Below are positions 1 through 8,800 of a stretch of 51,786 nucleotides of DNA, piece after piece. The stretch is from CAYRWM01 sp964428055 (GTDB taxonomy: Bacteria > Bacillota > Clostridia > Christensenellales > Christensenellaceae), in the NCBI GenBank assembly GCA_964428055.1, contig CAYRWM010000009.1, positions 1 through 51,786 of the forward strand, read 5' to 3'. Position 1 is the first letter of the stretch. Each line of letters starts with the position of its first letter. Under the pieces are notes generated by a model. It was not told where the DNA came from. It did no database searches and saw only the letters and a program-made list of their open reading frames with translations. Both the position numbers and the translations under genes were made by a program.

Positions 1-2794
1 TCTCAGGTCTGAACTCATCAGCACGTTCCATCGCCGCAATCCCCAGTTTTTCACGCAGTTCCGGATCATCACTTAAAAGACTCATGCCCGATGCAAGAGC
101 TTCCTCATCCCCGACTGGAACAATGAGTCCGTTCACTCCATTATCAACCAGATCGCCGGCACCAGTACAGTCTGTAGTAATGCAGGCAATTCCCATCATC
201 ATCGCTTCCATAAGAGCGTTTGAGAGCCCTTCATAATCGGAGGACAGAACAAACATCTCGGCATCGCTTATCTCTTCACATATTCTTTCACAAAAACCTT
301 CAAAATGCACATATTCCGATATGTCAAGTTTATTTGACAGCTCAAGAAGCTGATCCCTTAGCTCTCCGTCACCATATATATATAAATGGTGTTGTTGATG
401 ATCTTTGTGAAATTGTGAAAATGCCCGTATCAGCAAACAATGATTCTTCTGCTCTACCATACGCCCCACAGTGACTATTTTTTTTCTCTTTTCAGGTACA
501 GAATAGCAGCTTACTGTTACGGGATTCGGTATGATGTAACTCTTTCTTTGTATTGTCTCTGAAAACTGTTTTTGAACTCGTTCAGTCTGAAACACTATGT
601 GATCAGCCCTTTTATACGCAAATCGTGCTCTCTTACGGTATCTCTTTCCTTTTCGTGAAGGATCATTTCGTTCGGAAAGTATCTTTTTCCCCTTTCCTCC
701 GGAAAGTGCATTGTAAAAATTGGGACCATTAAGCAGACTTACAGTAACATCTATGTCATTGCTTTTTTTATAGCTTGTTATTAATCTCACTCTGTTTTTT
801 ATAAATCTGACAGCTTCAACATATCGGAGTAAGCGATCGTCCCTGTCCCTGGCTTTAATTTGAGAGCTGTCCACCAGACTGACTTCTTTGCTTACTTCGA
901 ACGTTTTTTCCTTTTTATTAAAGTACATCAGGCTAACTTTGTTCCTTTTGCATAAAGCAGAAGCAAGTTTGCAGGCAACACGCTCCGCGCCACCACCGCC
1001 CAGAGATGCTATCAGCATAAGGATATTCTTTTTGGCTGCATTGTTTTTGACCCAATCCATGCTTTGCTTTAACGCCTCATCAGAATGTATTATCCTGTCG
1101 TGCGATAGGCCTTCACAGATCCAATCTCCTTTAGCGGGAACAAAACGGAAATCATCATCTCCGTTATTGCCGTTATCATATGAATAACAGTAATGCATCC
1201 TGCATAAAGTGTTTCTGTTCGTGGAAAAACCAGCTCTTTTATTATCGAATGCGACGCTGTGCCATATGTCGTGGGCAACGGGTATATTCTCTCCGCCAAG
1301 CTTAAAGCCTGTGCCTTCCCTATTAATTACATCTTTTCCGCTTCTGTCTATTATATGCCCGTTTCCGTAGGCAATACAGCGATCGATATCAACAGGTTCT
1401 ATCTTACCGAAAAGGGTCTTGGTATAAAGATCAAACCCGTCGTCTATATTATTATATGCAATACATCTGTAAAAAGAATTCCCGCTGCCTATCCTGAGTT
1501 TTGCGCCAAAACCATCAGCATTGTTGCAGACCTTGTCGCAGTTATCATGACTTATGCAGTCCATTACCCGATTATTAACAGGCCAGTCCCTTTTCCCGGC
1601 ACCCGGCACGGATACAATCAGTATACCGGTGTCACCGTTTTCATACGCTTCACAGCCGGATACCACGTTGCAGTTACCGCAAATAACAAGACCGCTTGCG
1701 GGGCTTTCCCAAAAAACAATTGAATCCAGCGTCCAGCTGCTTGCGAGCAGAACGAACAGCGGCAATTCACAGCCCATCCTTGCACCGCTAATCACAGCCT
1801 TTCCTGCATGTTCAGCTCTAAGGTGTACCCTTGCATTTGGTTTGCCGCTATTCTTTTTATAAACAATTAACGTGCTGTCAGGATAATAAACACCGTCCAT
1901 CAGGACTATACTTGTATCTTCCCCTGCGTTGTTAATCGCCTTTTGCATAGTCAAAGGATCTTCTTTGGTTCCGGCACCGGTATCGGATCCGGCCGGGGAA
2001 ACAAAGACCTCTCTGCCGGCAAAAAGATTGCTTAGCTCAAATTCCTTTTCTTCTGCAAGTTCTCTCGGAAAAGGATAATCCGGGATATTGTTTTTAATAG
2101 CGCCCTCCGGAGTATAGCTTATTCTCCCGGGCACAATATTAAACCTTATATTGGTTATTTTCACACCAATCTTTCGGGCAACCGCAAAACCAACGAATAA
2201 CCTGCCTTTTTCCTGATTCATAAGAAAGCTGCAGCCGGGAAAGGATATTTCCTCCCCGTTTACCGAAGCAGTGAATCCCGTATCGTCTTTTTTCAAAGAG
2301 AAACTGAATCTGGAACCGTCTTCGATGCTTCGATTCGATATTTCTTTGCTGAATGCTCTGCTACAGTCAAGAATGCGATGTCCGTCTGACTCTTTTGCCT
2401 CAAGATCTGTATAGCCGGCGGTGATTCTCACACCCATCTCGTGATCTCTGCCGTAGCTGCCGACAAAAAGCATATTTCTGTGCCGGCACTGAATCGTTGA
2501 AGAGGCATCCGTATCCAATACAGCCAGGCCATATGCTGTCTGATAGTCAGGAACTTCATCTCCCACCATGACTCTCATATCAGCACTTAAAGAAAAGTTT
2601 TCCGTTTCCGGATTGACCGCACAGTAATAGTATATGAAACTGTCTTCGGAATCACCGAGCTTGCCCTTTGCTGCATGAATCTCAATATCATTCAACGGAT
2701 ACTCAAATCCCTTATTAAATGATATGTCGACTTTATCATTCCCAAAAGATACATAACCCTTTGAATTCCCTATAGCTTTAAGATTCCAGTTCAT
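1..2794 (-). CDS. PL9-like beta-helix lyase fused to GT4 glycosyltransferase (3' end outside window)
   Basis: An uninterrupted frame of about 931 codons enters at ATG 2794, with GGAGAAG 14 to 8 bases upstream, and runs off the left edge. Residues 1 to about 250 look like a beta-sandwich. From about 263 a segment starting FVSPAGSDTGAG opens a right-handed beta-helix. It holds ADGFGAK (about 423), DDGFDLYTK (about 450) and GFKLGG (about 495), which resemble the calcium-binding aspartates and catalytic lysine of PL9 pectate lyases. From about residue 590 a GT4 enzyme follows: SLGGGGAERV, SERNDP, IIPNPV, GRMVEQKNH, and the EX7E motif in DYEGLSNALMEAM. I saw no signal peptide, so both halves would be cytoplasmic. 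The GT half is clearly homologous to the next gene upstream. The domain join was checked codon by codon and stays in frame. Substrates are unknown; a uronic-acid-containing surface glycan is my inference. Confidence 0.85.
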   Translation of the reverse strand, partial: MNWNLKAIGNSKGYVSFGNDKVDISFNKGFEYPLNDIEIHAAKGKLGDSEDSFIYYYCAVNPETENFSLSADMRVMVGDEVPDYQTAYGLAVLDTDASSTIQCRHRNMLFVGSYGRDHEMGVRITAGYTDLEAKESDGHRILDCSRAFSKEISNRSIEDGSRFSFSLKKDDTGFTASVNGEEISFPGCSFLMNQEKGRLFVGFAVARKIGVKITNIRFNIVPGRISYTPEGAIKNNIPDYPFPRELAEEKEFELSNLFAGREVFVSPAGSDTGAGTKEDPLTMQKAINNAGEDTSIVLMDGVYYPDSTLIVYKKNSGKPNARVHLRAEHAGKAVISGARMGCELPLFVLLASSWTLDSIVFWESPASGLVICGNCNVVSGCEAYENGDTGILIVSVPGAGKRDWPVNNRVMDCISHDNCDKVCNNADGFGAKLRIGSGNSFYRCIAYNNIDDGFDLYTKTLFGKIEPVDIDRCIAYGNGHIIDRSGKDVINREGTGFKLGGENIPVAHDIWHSVAFDNKRAGFSTNRNTLCRMHYCYSYDNGNNGDDDFRFVPAKGDWICEGLSHDRIIHSDEALKQSMDWVKNNAAKKNILMLIASLGGGGAERVACKLASALCKRNKVSLMYFNKKEKTFEVSKEVSLVDSSQIKARDRDDRLLRYVEAVRFIKNRVRLITSYKKSNDIDVTVSLLNGPNFYNALSGGKGKKILSERNDPSRKGKRYRKRARFAYKRADHIVFQTERVQKQFSETIQRKSYIIPNPVTVSCYSVPEKRKKIVTVGRMVEQKNHCLLIRAFSQFHKDHQQHHLYIYGDGELRDQLLELSNKLDISEYVHFEGFCERICEEISDAEMFVLSSDYEGLSNALMEAMMMGIACITTDCTGAGDLVDNGVNGLIVPVGDEEALASGMSLLSDDPELREKLGIAAMERADEFRPE

Positions 2795-2811
2795 ATTCAG
2801 ATCTTCTCCGG

Positions 2812-3876
2812 TCACATGACCTCAAGCCACTCTCTGGCTATTTTTTCAATCGGATAATCATCTCTGACTTTAAGGGCGTTCTTAGAGATCTTTTCGGCTA
2901 AACCGGGTTCTTCTATAACCCTTTTTATAGCTTCGTATAAAGCGTCGACATCTCCTACAGGGACAAGAAGACCGTTTTCTCCATCATTAATCATCATCTT
3001 TGCTCCGCCAATGGGACAGTCGGTAACAATAGTAGGAACCCCCGAACCCAGTGCTTCAAGCATAGAATTGGATATTCCTTCATAATCTGACGACGAAACA
3101 AACATGGCTGCCTCTCTCATCCTGTCATGGATATCCTTTTTATAACCTGGCATTTTGACAGCCTCATCTAGATTCAGATCTAAAACAAGCTTTTCAAGTT
3201 CTCCCTGCAGTTCACCTTCGCCGTAAATCACGAGAGAATAATCCTGATACTCCCTGTGGATCCTTTCAAACGCTCTTATAGCCATACCGATATTCTTCTG
3301 AGATGAAAGGCGGCACGCCATAACAATTGTTTTATTCCTCTTACCTTCAAACGGTGCAGGAAGATCGCCGTTTATCGGATTTGGGATTATCAGACCCTTT
3401 TTCTGTATCTTAGAAGGGAAATACTGTCTGGCCTGTTCTGTCTGAAAAACGCATGCATCCGCCCTTGCAAACGCCCATCTCCTTGCAAGAACAAGAATCT
3501 TTCTTTTCGGGGCGGCATACGGATTATTCCTTTCCGAAACAACTATTCTGTTATTCATAAAGAATGAAGCCACCAAACTGATACAGTACATCGGAACCAG
3601 AAATGTTAGCAGTGTTGCACCGGGCCTTTTCTTCATAATGGATACTGTCTTAAATGCGTTAGAGAATAAACGGAAAAGTTTATTCTTATATTTACTGTGT
3701 AAATCTATGACTTCTATGCCGTCCTCAAGCATGTAGCAGCCGCCATTCTTGTTATCAGTCTGTATAAAAGTAACCTTATGACCTTGCCTTAGCCACTCAT
3801 TTGCCAAAAGGCTAAGCATTCTGTGTGCGCCGCCGCAACCAATGGACGATACCAGTATCACGATTTCCTTTTGCAC
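2812..3876 (-). CDS. GT4-family glycosyltransferase
   Basis: This is a cytoplasmic glycosyltransferase of the GT-B fold, about 354 residues, which would transfer a sugar from a nucleotide donor during surface-glycan assembly. The N-terminal Rossmann half begins IVILVSSIGCGGAHRML. The C-terminal half carries PNPINGD, CRLSSQKNIGMAIRAF, YGEGELQGEL and the EX7E motif in DYEGISNSMLEAL. An ATG lies at 3894 but has no ribosome site. The GTG at 3876 sits 10 bases after GGGAGG and is preferred. A promoter lies just upstream, and the stop is 17 bases before the lyase-GT4 fusion gene, so the two are co-transcribed. The acceptor and donor cannot be read from sequence. Confidence 0.9.
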   Translation of the reverse strand: MQKEIVILVSSIGCGGAHRMLSLLANEWLRQGHKVTFIQTDNKNGGCYMLEDGIEVIDLHSKYKNKLFRLFSNAFKTVSIMKKRPGATLLTFLVPMYCISLVASFFMNNRIVVSERNNPYAAPKRKILVLARRWAFARADACVFQTEQARQYFPSKIQKKGLIIPNPINGDLPAPFEGKRNKTIVMACRLSSQKNIGMAIRAFERIHREYQDYSLVIYGEGELQGELEKLVLDLNLDEAVKMPGYKKDIHDRMREAAMFVSSSDYEGISNSMLEALGSGVPTIVTDCPIGGAKMMINDGENGLLVPVGDVDALYEAIKRVIEEPGLAEKISKNALKVRDDYPIEKIAREWLEVM

Positions 3877-3928
3877 TCTGTATGTGCCTCCCATCCAGCA
3901 AAAAAGAACTGATAACCAGTTTGATTAG

Positions 3929-3957
3929 ATTATACAAAGATTTATAATTGTTTTCAA
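3929..3957 (-). promoter_or_regulatory. sigma-A promoter for the glycosyltransferase operon
   Basis: Read on the minus strand: TTGAAA, 17 bases, TATAAT. The expected start is near 3922, giving a leader of about 46 bases to the GTG start. Confidence 0.75.
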
Positions 3958-4070
3958 TTATGGCCCCGAACATGGCATGCATTTGGCTAAACGTTATGTT
4001 TGAAACAATCTGTTTATGATGTTTCATAGCTTTTTATTAAAACGCAAATAAGGAATGTAGCAATAACCAA

Positions 4071-4095
4071 GAAGAGGCCCTGTTACGGCCTCTTC
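4071..4095 (-). terminator. hairpin after the first BspA-like gene
   Basis: A perfect 9-bp stem (GAAGAGGCC / GGCCTCTTC) with a 7-base loop lies 34 bases beyond the stop at 4129. The following bases on the minus strand are only partly T-rich (CTTGGTTATT), so it may be a weak terminator. The rest of the 3895-4128 interval holds only the promoter at 3929-3957. Confidence 0.55.
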
Positions 4096-4128
4096 CCCCA
4101 CTTTTTATAAGTTCAATCTGTATACAGT

Positions 4129-7100
4129 TTACACTATTAATCTATACAGGAATGTCACACACTGACCTCTGGTGCACGAGTCATTTACTCCAAAGTTGCC
4201 GCTGCCGTCCTTATAGCCTGTCGTTATCTTGTTTTCATATGCCCACTGTATGGCTTTGTAGAAAGAATGACTCGTCGGCACATCATTAAATGTCTGTCCT
4301 GTGCCTGCAGGTCCTGCACCGGGATCCGACAGTCTCTTGTATCTCAGCATGAACGTTACTATCTGCCCTCTGGTGCAGTTGTCATTCACTCCGAACTTAC
4401 CGGCATTGGGGCCCGACTTGTATCCTGTCGTGATCTTGTTCTCATATGCCCACTGTACGGCTTTGTAGAATGAATGAGTTGTCGGGACATCAGAGAATGT
4501 CATCGAACTCCCTGCCGGTTCAGGCCTGCCGGCTGCTCTCCAGAGAAACATTACGACCTGACCTCTGGTTATAGTATCGTTAACGCCATACAGACCGGTC
4601 CTGTTTCCCGTATATCCCTTTGCTATTTCGTTATCTACTGCCCAGTATACAGCTTTACTGAAACTGTGACTCATTGGGACATCTTTAAAGACTATCCTGA
4701 AATCATACTCCTGATGATCCTCACTATTCTGATGGTTGGTGATCCTGACTTTTGCCACACCTACATCTGTATTATTTATATACTCCGTTGTATAGTCCGT
4801 CCCTTCTGCCAATACTACAGTTTCCTGGCGACCGTCCGGGTATTCCCTTTCTGTTGTGATCTTAATGTCCTGCGTTACAGCATTCCCCGTATAGGCCTTT
4901 TCTGTAATACTGGTGACCATAGTGTCTGATAATGCATAAGGCTGTCTTATCCAAGTTAGATTGCCCGAATAATCACTTTCAGAATATATATACTTATATG
5001 GATACGAAACCGTTGCAGTCACACCCTTAAAAGCATTAGCGTCAATACTTGGTTGTTTTCCAAGAAATGTTATAGAGTTAAGACTGCTACAGTTGATAAA
5101 TGCTGAACCTATACTTGTTACACTGTCGGGAATTATTATCGATGTTAGGCTACTGCAATGCGAAAAAGTACTATGGTCAACAGTAGTTATTCCTTTAGGA
5201 ATTGTTATTGATGTTAGACTACTACAGTTAAAAAATGCACCAGCACCGATAATTGTTACACTATTGGGTATTAAAATAGAGTTAAGGCAACTACAACCAT
5301 TAAATGCATCGGCGCTTATACTTGTCACACTATTCGGGATTTCGACTGTTTTAAGATTAATGCATTCTCTAAATGCGGCGATACCTATATCTTTTACGCC
5401 ATTAGGTGTGCTTATGGATTCAAGGTTAGAGCATCCTCCACACATATGGTTGGGTATTTTTTCTAAACTTGTAGGTAATATAACACGTTTTAAACCTCTG
5501 CAGTTGTATAATGCGCCCTCTCCTATAGTAGTTAAATTTGTTTGGATTGATATTGATTCTAAATTCACACAGTTTCTAAATGCATATCTCCCTATACTTT
5601 TTACTTTGTTTTGTAAAGTTATTGATGTAAGATTGCTGCAGCCATAGAAAGAGTAGTCGCTAATATCCCCACCATTAATAATCACTTCTTTAAGTGAAGT
5701 AGGTATATAATCTTTGTTATTATTGTAATTTGATGCACCAAAAATATATCCAAAGCTACCATTATTCCCGCTCAAAGTGTTGCCCGCAAATGGCAAGGAT
5801 ATTGAACTGAGAGCATTGCATTCATTAAAAGCAAATTGGCCTATGCTGGTTACGTTGTTTGGAATTATTATTGTTTTTAGTTTGCCACAATCTTTAAACG
5901 CGTAATTGGCTATGCTGTTAATGCTATCAGGCAATGATATAGAGGCAAGACTACTACAACCATTAAATGCGGAAGAGCCTATAACTGTAATGCTATCAGG
6001 TAATGACACAGAAATAAGGCTATGACAACCGTAAAACGCATTTTGGGGTATTCCCGATTTCCAGCCAAATTCATAATTGCTATTGCTACCCAAAGGTCCT
6101 GCGGTTTTTAAGAGAGTATCATAAAACACATCGACACCCATACTCTTAACGCTTTCAGGAATAGTTACTGATTCAAGACTTGTACAATAAGCAAAAGCAC
6201 TACTGCGTATAGTTTCAACACTATTAGGTATATTGATTGATTTTAGACTAGAGCAGTAAGCAAATGAGTAAACTCCTAAGCTTGTGACTCCATCTGGAAT
6301 TGATACGGAAGTAAGACCGCTACACCCAAAAAATGCTTGGCCACCTATGCTAGTAACTCCTTCAGGAATAACGATTGATGTTACTTTTTTACAATCAGCA
6401 AAAGCATGATTTCCTATACCAGTTATTCCTTTTGCAATATATATCTCTTGAATCGAATCAATATACGAGTACCACGGAGTTTCGTAAGCTGAATATGAAT
6501 ACATATCGCCTGAGCCATAAATATATAGTTCATTCTCGGAAATAGCATACGAGACACTATCCCCACACATGCCATAATCTTGGAATTCCTTTCCACACAT
6601 TAAGCATGTTCCATCTATGATCGAATGCGATACAACCGGGACACTTTCAGTTATTCTTTCTTCACACACTGAACAATAATTGTGTTGAGATCCTGCAGTT
6701 GCGCATGTTGGTTCTACGTCTATTATCCATTCATCATCAAAAATGTGGCCAATAGCAGGAATTATTTCTTGTGATTCAAAATTCTTACCACAGACTGAAC
6801 AATGACTGCCTTCAGTTAACCCGTCTTCAGTACATGTTGCTGCAACTGCAGCATCTATTACAACATTGTGTTCTCCTCCCAAATTTGGCACCTCTGTTTG
6901 TTCAATTATCACTTCGCCACAAACTGAACAGTGACTGCCCTCTGTAAGACCTGTTTCGGTACATGTTGGCGCAACTGCTTCATCAATAACTATAGTGTGC
7001 CCAGCGGGTATGACTTCCTGAGCCAATAATATCTCATTACAAACAGAACAGTGGCTGCCCTCTGTTAGCCCATCTTTGGTGCACGTTGCAGCAATCGCTG

Positions 7101-8598
7101 CATCAATTACAATGGTATGTTCTCCGCCCAGATTCGGTATCTCCTCGCAACCATTTAGTATATCACCACACACAGAACAGTGCGTTCCAGCAGTCAGTCC
7201 CGCTTCTGTACATGTTGGCGCTATTGCTGCATCTTCTATTGCTTCATATGTTTCCCCGTTACAAGTGATTATATAATTTAGTGTTCCGCCATAGTTATCT
7301 TCTGTATAAACATAATTATGGTGGTATTTGACTTCAGCTGATACACCATTGAATGCATTTGATGCTATAGTGTTAGGTTTATCTCCGCAGAATCTGATGC
7401 TTGTGATATTAGTGCAACCTGAAAAAGCAGAACTAGCTATAGTAGACACATTTTCGGGAATGATTAGGGTAGTAAGAGCATTGCAATCATAAAAAGATCT
7501 TGCTCTAATAAAACTAAGATTTTCAGGAAATGTGACTTCTGCAAGCATCGTACAACCATAGAAGGAACTGTATCCTATATCTGTGATATCTTTTGAGAAT
7601 GAGACTTCATAAATGTTCGTATAATCCTTAAAAGCATATTCTCCTACTGTTGTTATTCCATCACTTATGACAACAGACATGATACTGTCTTTATACTCGT
7701 ACCAGGGAGCATCACTTTCGCCATCAAAGTTGGGCATTCTACCGCTGCCACTCAGAGTCAGAACACCTGCGTCTATCGTCCAGGTTATATTGCCAATCTC
7801 TCCACTTACCTGCTCCTGTTCTCCATATGGTTCGGCCAACAAAACGCCCTCAAAACAACCGGTTCCAATGCTTGCTGAATACGGATAACTAACCGTAAGA
7901 TTAGAACTGCCAACAAATGCATAATCACCGATGGATGTCACACCAGAAGGCAAAGTAAGGCTGGTTAACGATTCGCATAGTTCAAAGGCCCTTTCTCCTA
8001 TACTTGTAACAGTATCCGGAATACTGATGGAATTCAGTTTGCTAAATCCACGAAAAGCATGATCGCCTATGGCAGTGATGCCATTAGATATGGTTACTCT
8101 TTTAATGCTGTTCCTAACGCCCATCCAAGGTGTAGTGCTCCAATCTGAACCGCCGGGATCCCAGCCATAATCGTACATGGGTCCTGTTCCGCTCAGAGTC
8201 AGCACTCCGGTAGCTGAATTAATAGTGTATGTAATGCTATCGCCACAAGAGCCGGTTGCTCCATTAGCAGACACTATAACTGTTGTCTCGCTATAAGTGC
8301 CGTTTGCCATATCAGTCGCGGTTATTACCGCAGAGCCTTCAGCCAAGGCATGACATTCACCGGTATAAGGATCTATTGTAACAATGGACTCATCGGAAGA
8401 AGAATAGTTTATTACTAAACCATCTGATTCAGATACATATTCGCTGGCATCAAATACATCTCCTACGCAAACCTGCAACTCAGAAACGGTAAAGCCTCCC
8501 GGCTCTGCATATGCTATGGTAGACAATGGGAAAAAGGTCAAAAGAAAGACCAATACGAGAATTAAACTTATGCCTTTTTTTACAGATGGAATTACCAT
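4129..8598 (-). CDS. BspA-like leucine-rich-repeat surface protein with C-terminal SLH cassette
   Basis: A secreted, wall-anchored repeat protein of about 1489 residues. The frame opens at 8637, but ATG 8598 follows GGGAGGGG at 5 bases and directly opens the signal peptide (about residues 1-31), so it is chosen. Order: a Big_2-like domain (about 32-113); BspA-type LRR_5 repeats (about 116-432); five Cys-rich repeats of about 41 residues with a TC...CSVC pattern (about 453-669); a long LRR_5 block (about 712-1183) of units like SLTSITIPDSVTSIG; an Ig-like linker of the AYTGNAVTQ type (about 1219-1302); and three SLH-like modules with ITRGQ/CTRGQ motifs (about 1306-1489). SLH modules usually bind pyruvylated wall polymer, and BspA-like proteins are adhesins in other bacteria; a role here is inferred. 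It has its own promoter. It is a close paralogue of the gene ending at 12017. Confidence 0.93.
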   Translation of the reverse strand: MVIPSVKKGISLILVLVFLLTFFPLSTIAYAEPGGFTVSELQVCVGDVFDASEYVSESDGLVINYSSSDESIVTIDPYTGECHALAEGSAVITATDMANGTYSETTVIVSANGATGSCGDSITYTINSATGVLTLSGTGPMYDYGWDPGGSDWSTTPWMGVRNSIKRVTISNGITAIGDHAFRGFSKLNSISIPDTVTSIGERAFELCESLTSLTLPSGVTSIGDYAFVGSSNLTVSYPYSASIGTGCFEGVLLAEPYGEQEQVSGEIGNITWTIDAGVLTLSGSGRMPNFDGESDAPWYEYKDSIMSVVISDGITTVGEYAFKDYTNIYEVSFSKDITDIGYSSFYGCTMLAEVTFPENLSFIRARSFYDCNALTTLIIPENVSTIASSAFSGCTNITSIRFCGDKPNTIASNAFNGVSAEVKYHHNYVYTEDNYGGTLNYIITCNGETYEAIEDAAIAPTCTEAGLTAGTHCSVCGDILNGCEEIPNLGGEHTIVIDAAIAATCTKDGLTEGSHCSVCNEILLAQEVIPAGHTIVIDEAVAPTCTETGLTEGSHCSVCGEVIIEQTEVPNLGGEHNVVIDAAVAATCTEDGLTEGSHCSVCGKNFESQEIIPAIGHIFDDEWIIDVEPTCATAGSQHNYCSVCEERITESVPVVSHSIIDGTCLMCGKEFQDYGMCGDSVSYAISENELYIYGSGDMYSYSAYETPWYSYIDSIQEIYIAKGITGIGNHAFADCKKVTSIVIPEGVTSIGGQAFFGCSGLTSVSIPDGVTSLGVYSFAYCSSLKSINIPNSVETIRSSAFAYCTSLESVTIPESVKSMGVDVFYDTLLKTAGPLGSNSNYEFGWKSGIPQNAFYGCHSLISVSLPDSITVIGSSAFNGCSSLASISLPDSINSIANYAFKDCGKLKTIIIPNNVTSIGQFAFNECNALSSISLPFAGNTLSGNNGSFGYIFGASNYNNNKDYIPTSLKEVIINGGDISDYSFYGCSNLTSITLQNKVKSIGRYAFRNCVNLESISIQTNLTTIGEGALYNCRGLKRVILPTSLEKIPNHMCGGCSNLESISTPNGVKDIGIAAFRECINLKTVEIPNSVTSISADAFNGCSCLNSILIPNSVTIIGAGAFFNCSSLTSITIPKGITTVDHSTFSHCSSLTSIIIPDSVTSIGSAFINCSSLNSITFLGKQPSIDANAFKGVTATVSYPYKYIYSESDYSGNLTWIRQPYALSDTMVTSITEKAYTGNAVTQDIKITTEREYPDGRQETVVLAEGTDYTTEYINNTDVGVAKVRITNHQNSEDHQEYDFRIVFKDVPMSHSFSKAVYWAVDNEIAKGYTGNRTGLYGVNDTITRGQVVMFLWRAAGRPEPAGSSMTFSDVPTTHSFYKAVQWAYENKITTGYKSGPNAGKFGVNDNCTRGQIVTFMLRYKRLSDPGAGPAGTGQTFNDVPTSHSFYKAIQWAYENKITTGYKDGSGNFGVNDSCTRGQCVTFLYRLIV
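4415..4627. repeat. 213-bp SLH-cassette repeat, copy 1
   Basis: Identical base for base to 9087-9299 in the neighbouring SLH gene. It covers most of the first and part of the second SLH-like module. Flanking parts of the cassette are similar but not identical. Confidence 0.9.
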
Positions 8599-8641
8599 AT
8601 ACCCCTCCCTATAGAATGTTTGTTTATATAACTCCATTTTA

Positions 8642-8671
8642 ATTATATAATACCCTGTTTGAGTGATTCAA
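8642..8671 (-). promoter_or_regulatory. sigma-A promoter for the first BspA-like gene
   Basis: Minus strand: TTGAAT, 18 bases, TATAAT. The same hexamers and spacing occur before the second BspA-like gene (17986-18015), within nearly identical intergenic DNA. Confidence 0.7.
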
Positions 8672-8710
8672 TATGACGAGAAGATAATAATTATACATAA
8701 AAGAAATATC

Positions 8711-8752
8711 ATAAATAAAAAGAGCTGGAATGTCTTGAGATCATTCCAGCTC
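8711..8752 (-). terminator. terminator of the SLH/InlB-repeat operon
   Basis: An 11-bp perfect stem (GAGCTGGAATG / CATTCCAGCTC) with a 9-base loop is followed on the minus strand by TTTTTATTTAT. It closes the three-gene operon starting near 11258. Confidence 0.85.
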
Positions 8753-8800
8753 AGATATTATTAGTTAATTAAAGATCAGCACAAAAGTCTGCTTAGCGAT

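Noticed and set aside
1090..1862. small open frames on both strands in the left region
   Set aside because: They overlap the continuous lyase-GT4 frame, which runs off the window, and have no motif of their own.
3812..4027. 71-codon minus-strand open frame before the glycosyltransferase
   Set aside because: It overlaps the promoter and the GT start in another frame and lacks a ribosome site.
8601..8637. longer N-terminus for the BspA-like proteins (start at 8637 and 17981)
   Set aside because: The upstream ATG has no ribosome site and would place GGGAGGGG inside the coding region; the internal ATG fits both ribosome site and signal peptide.
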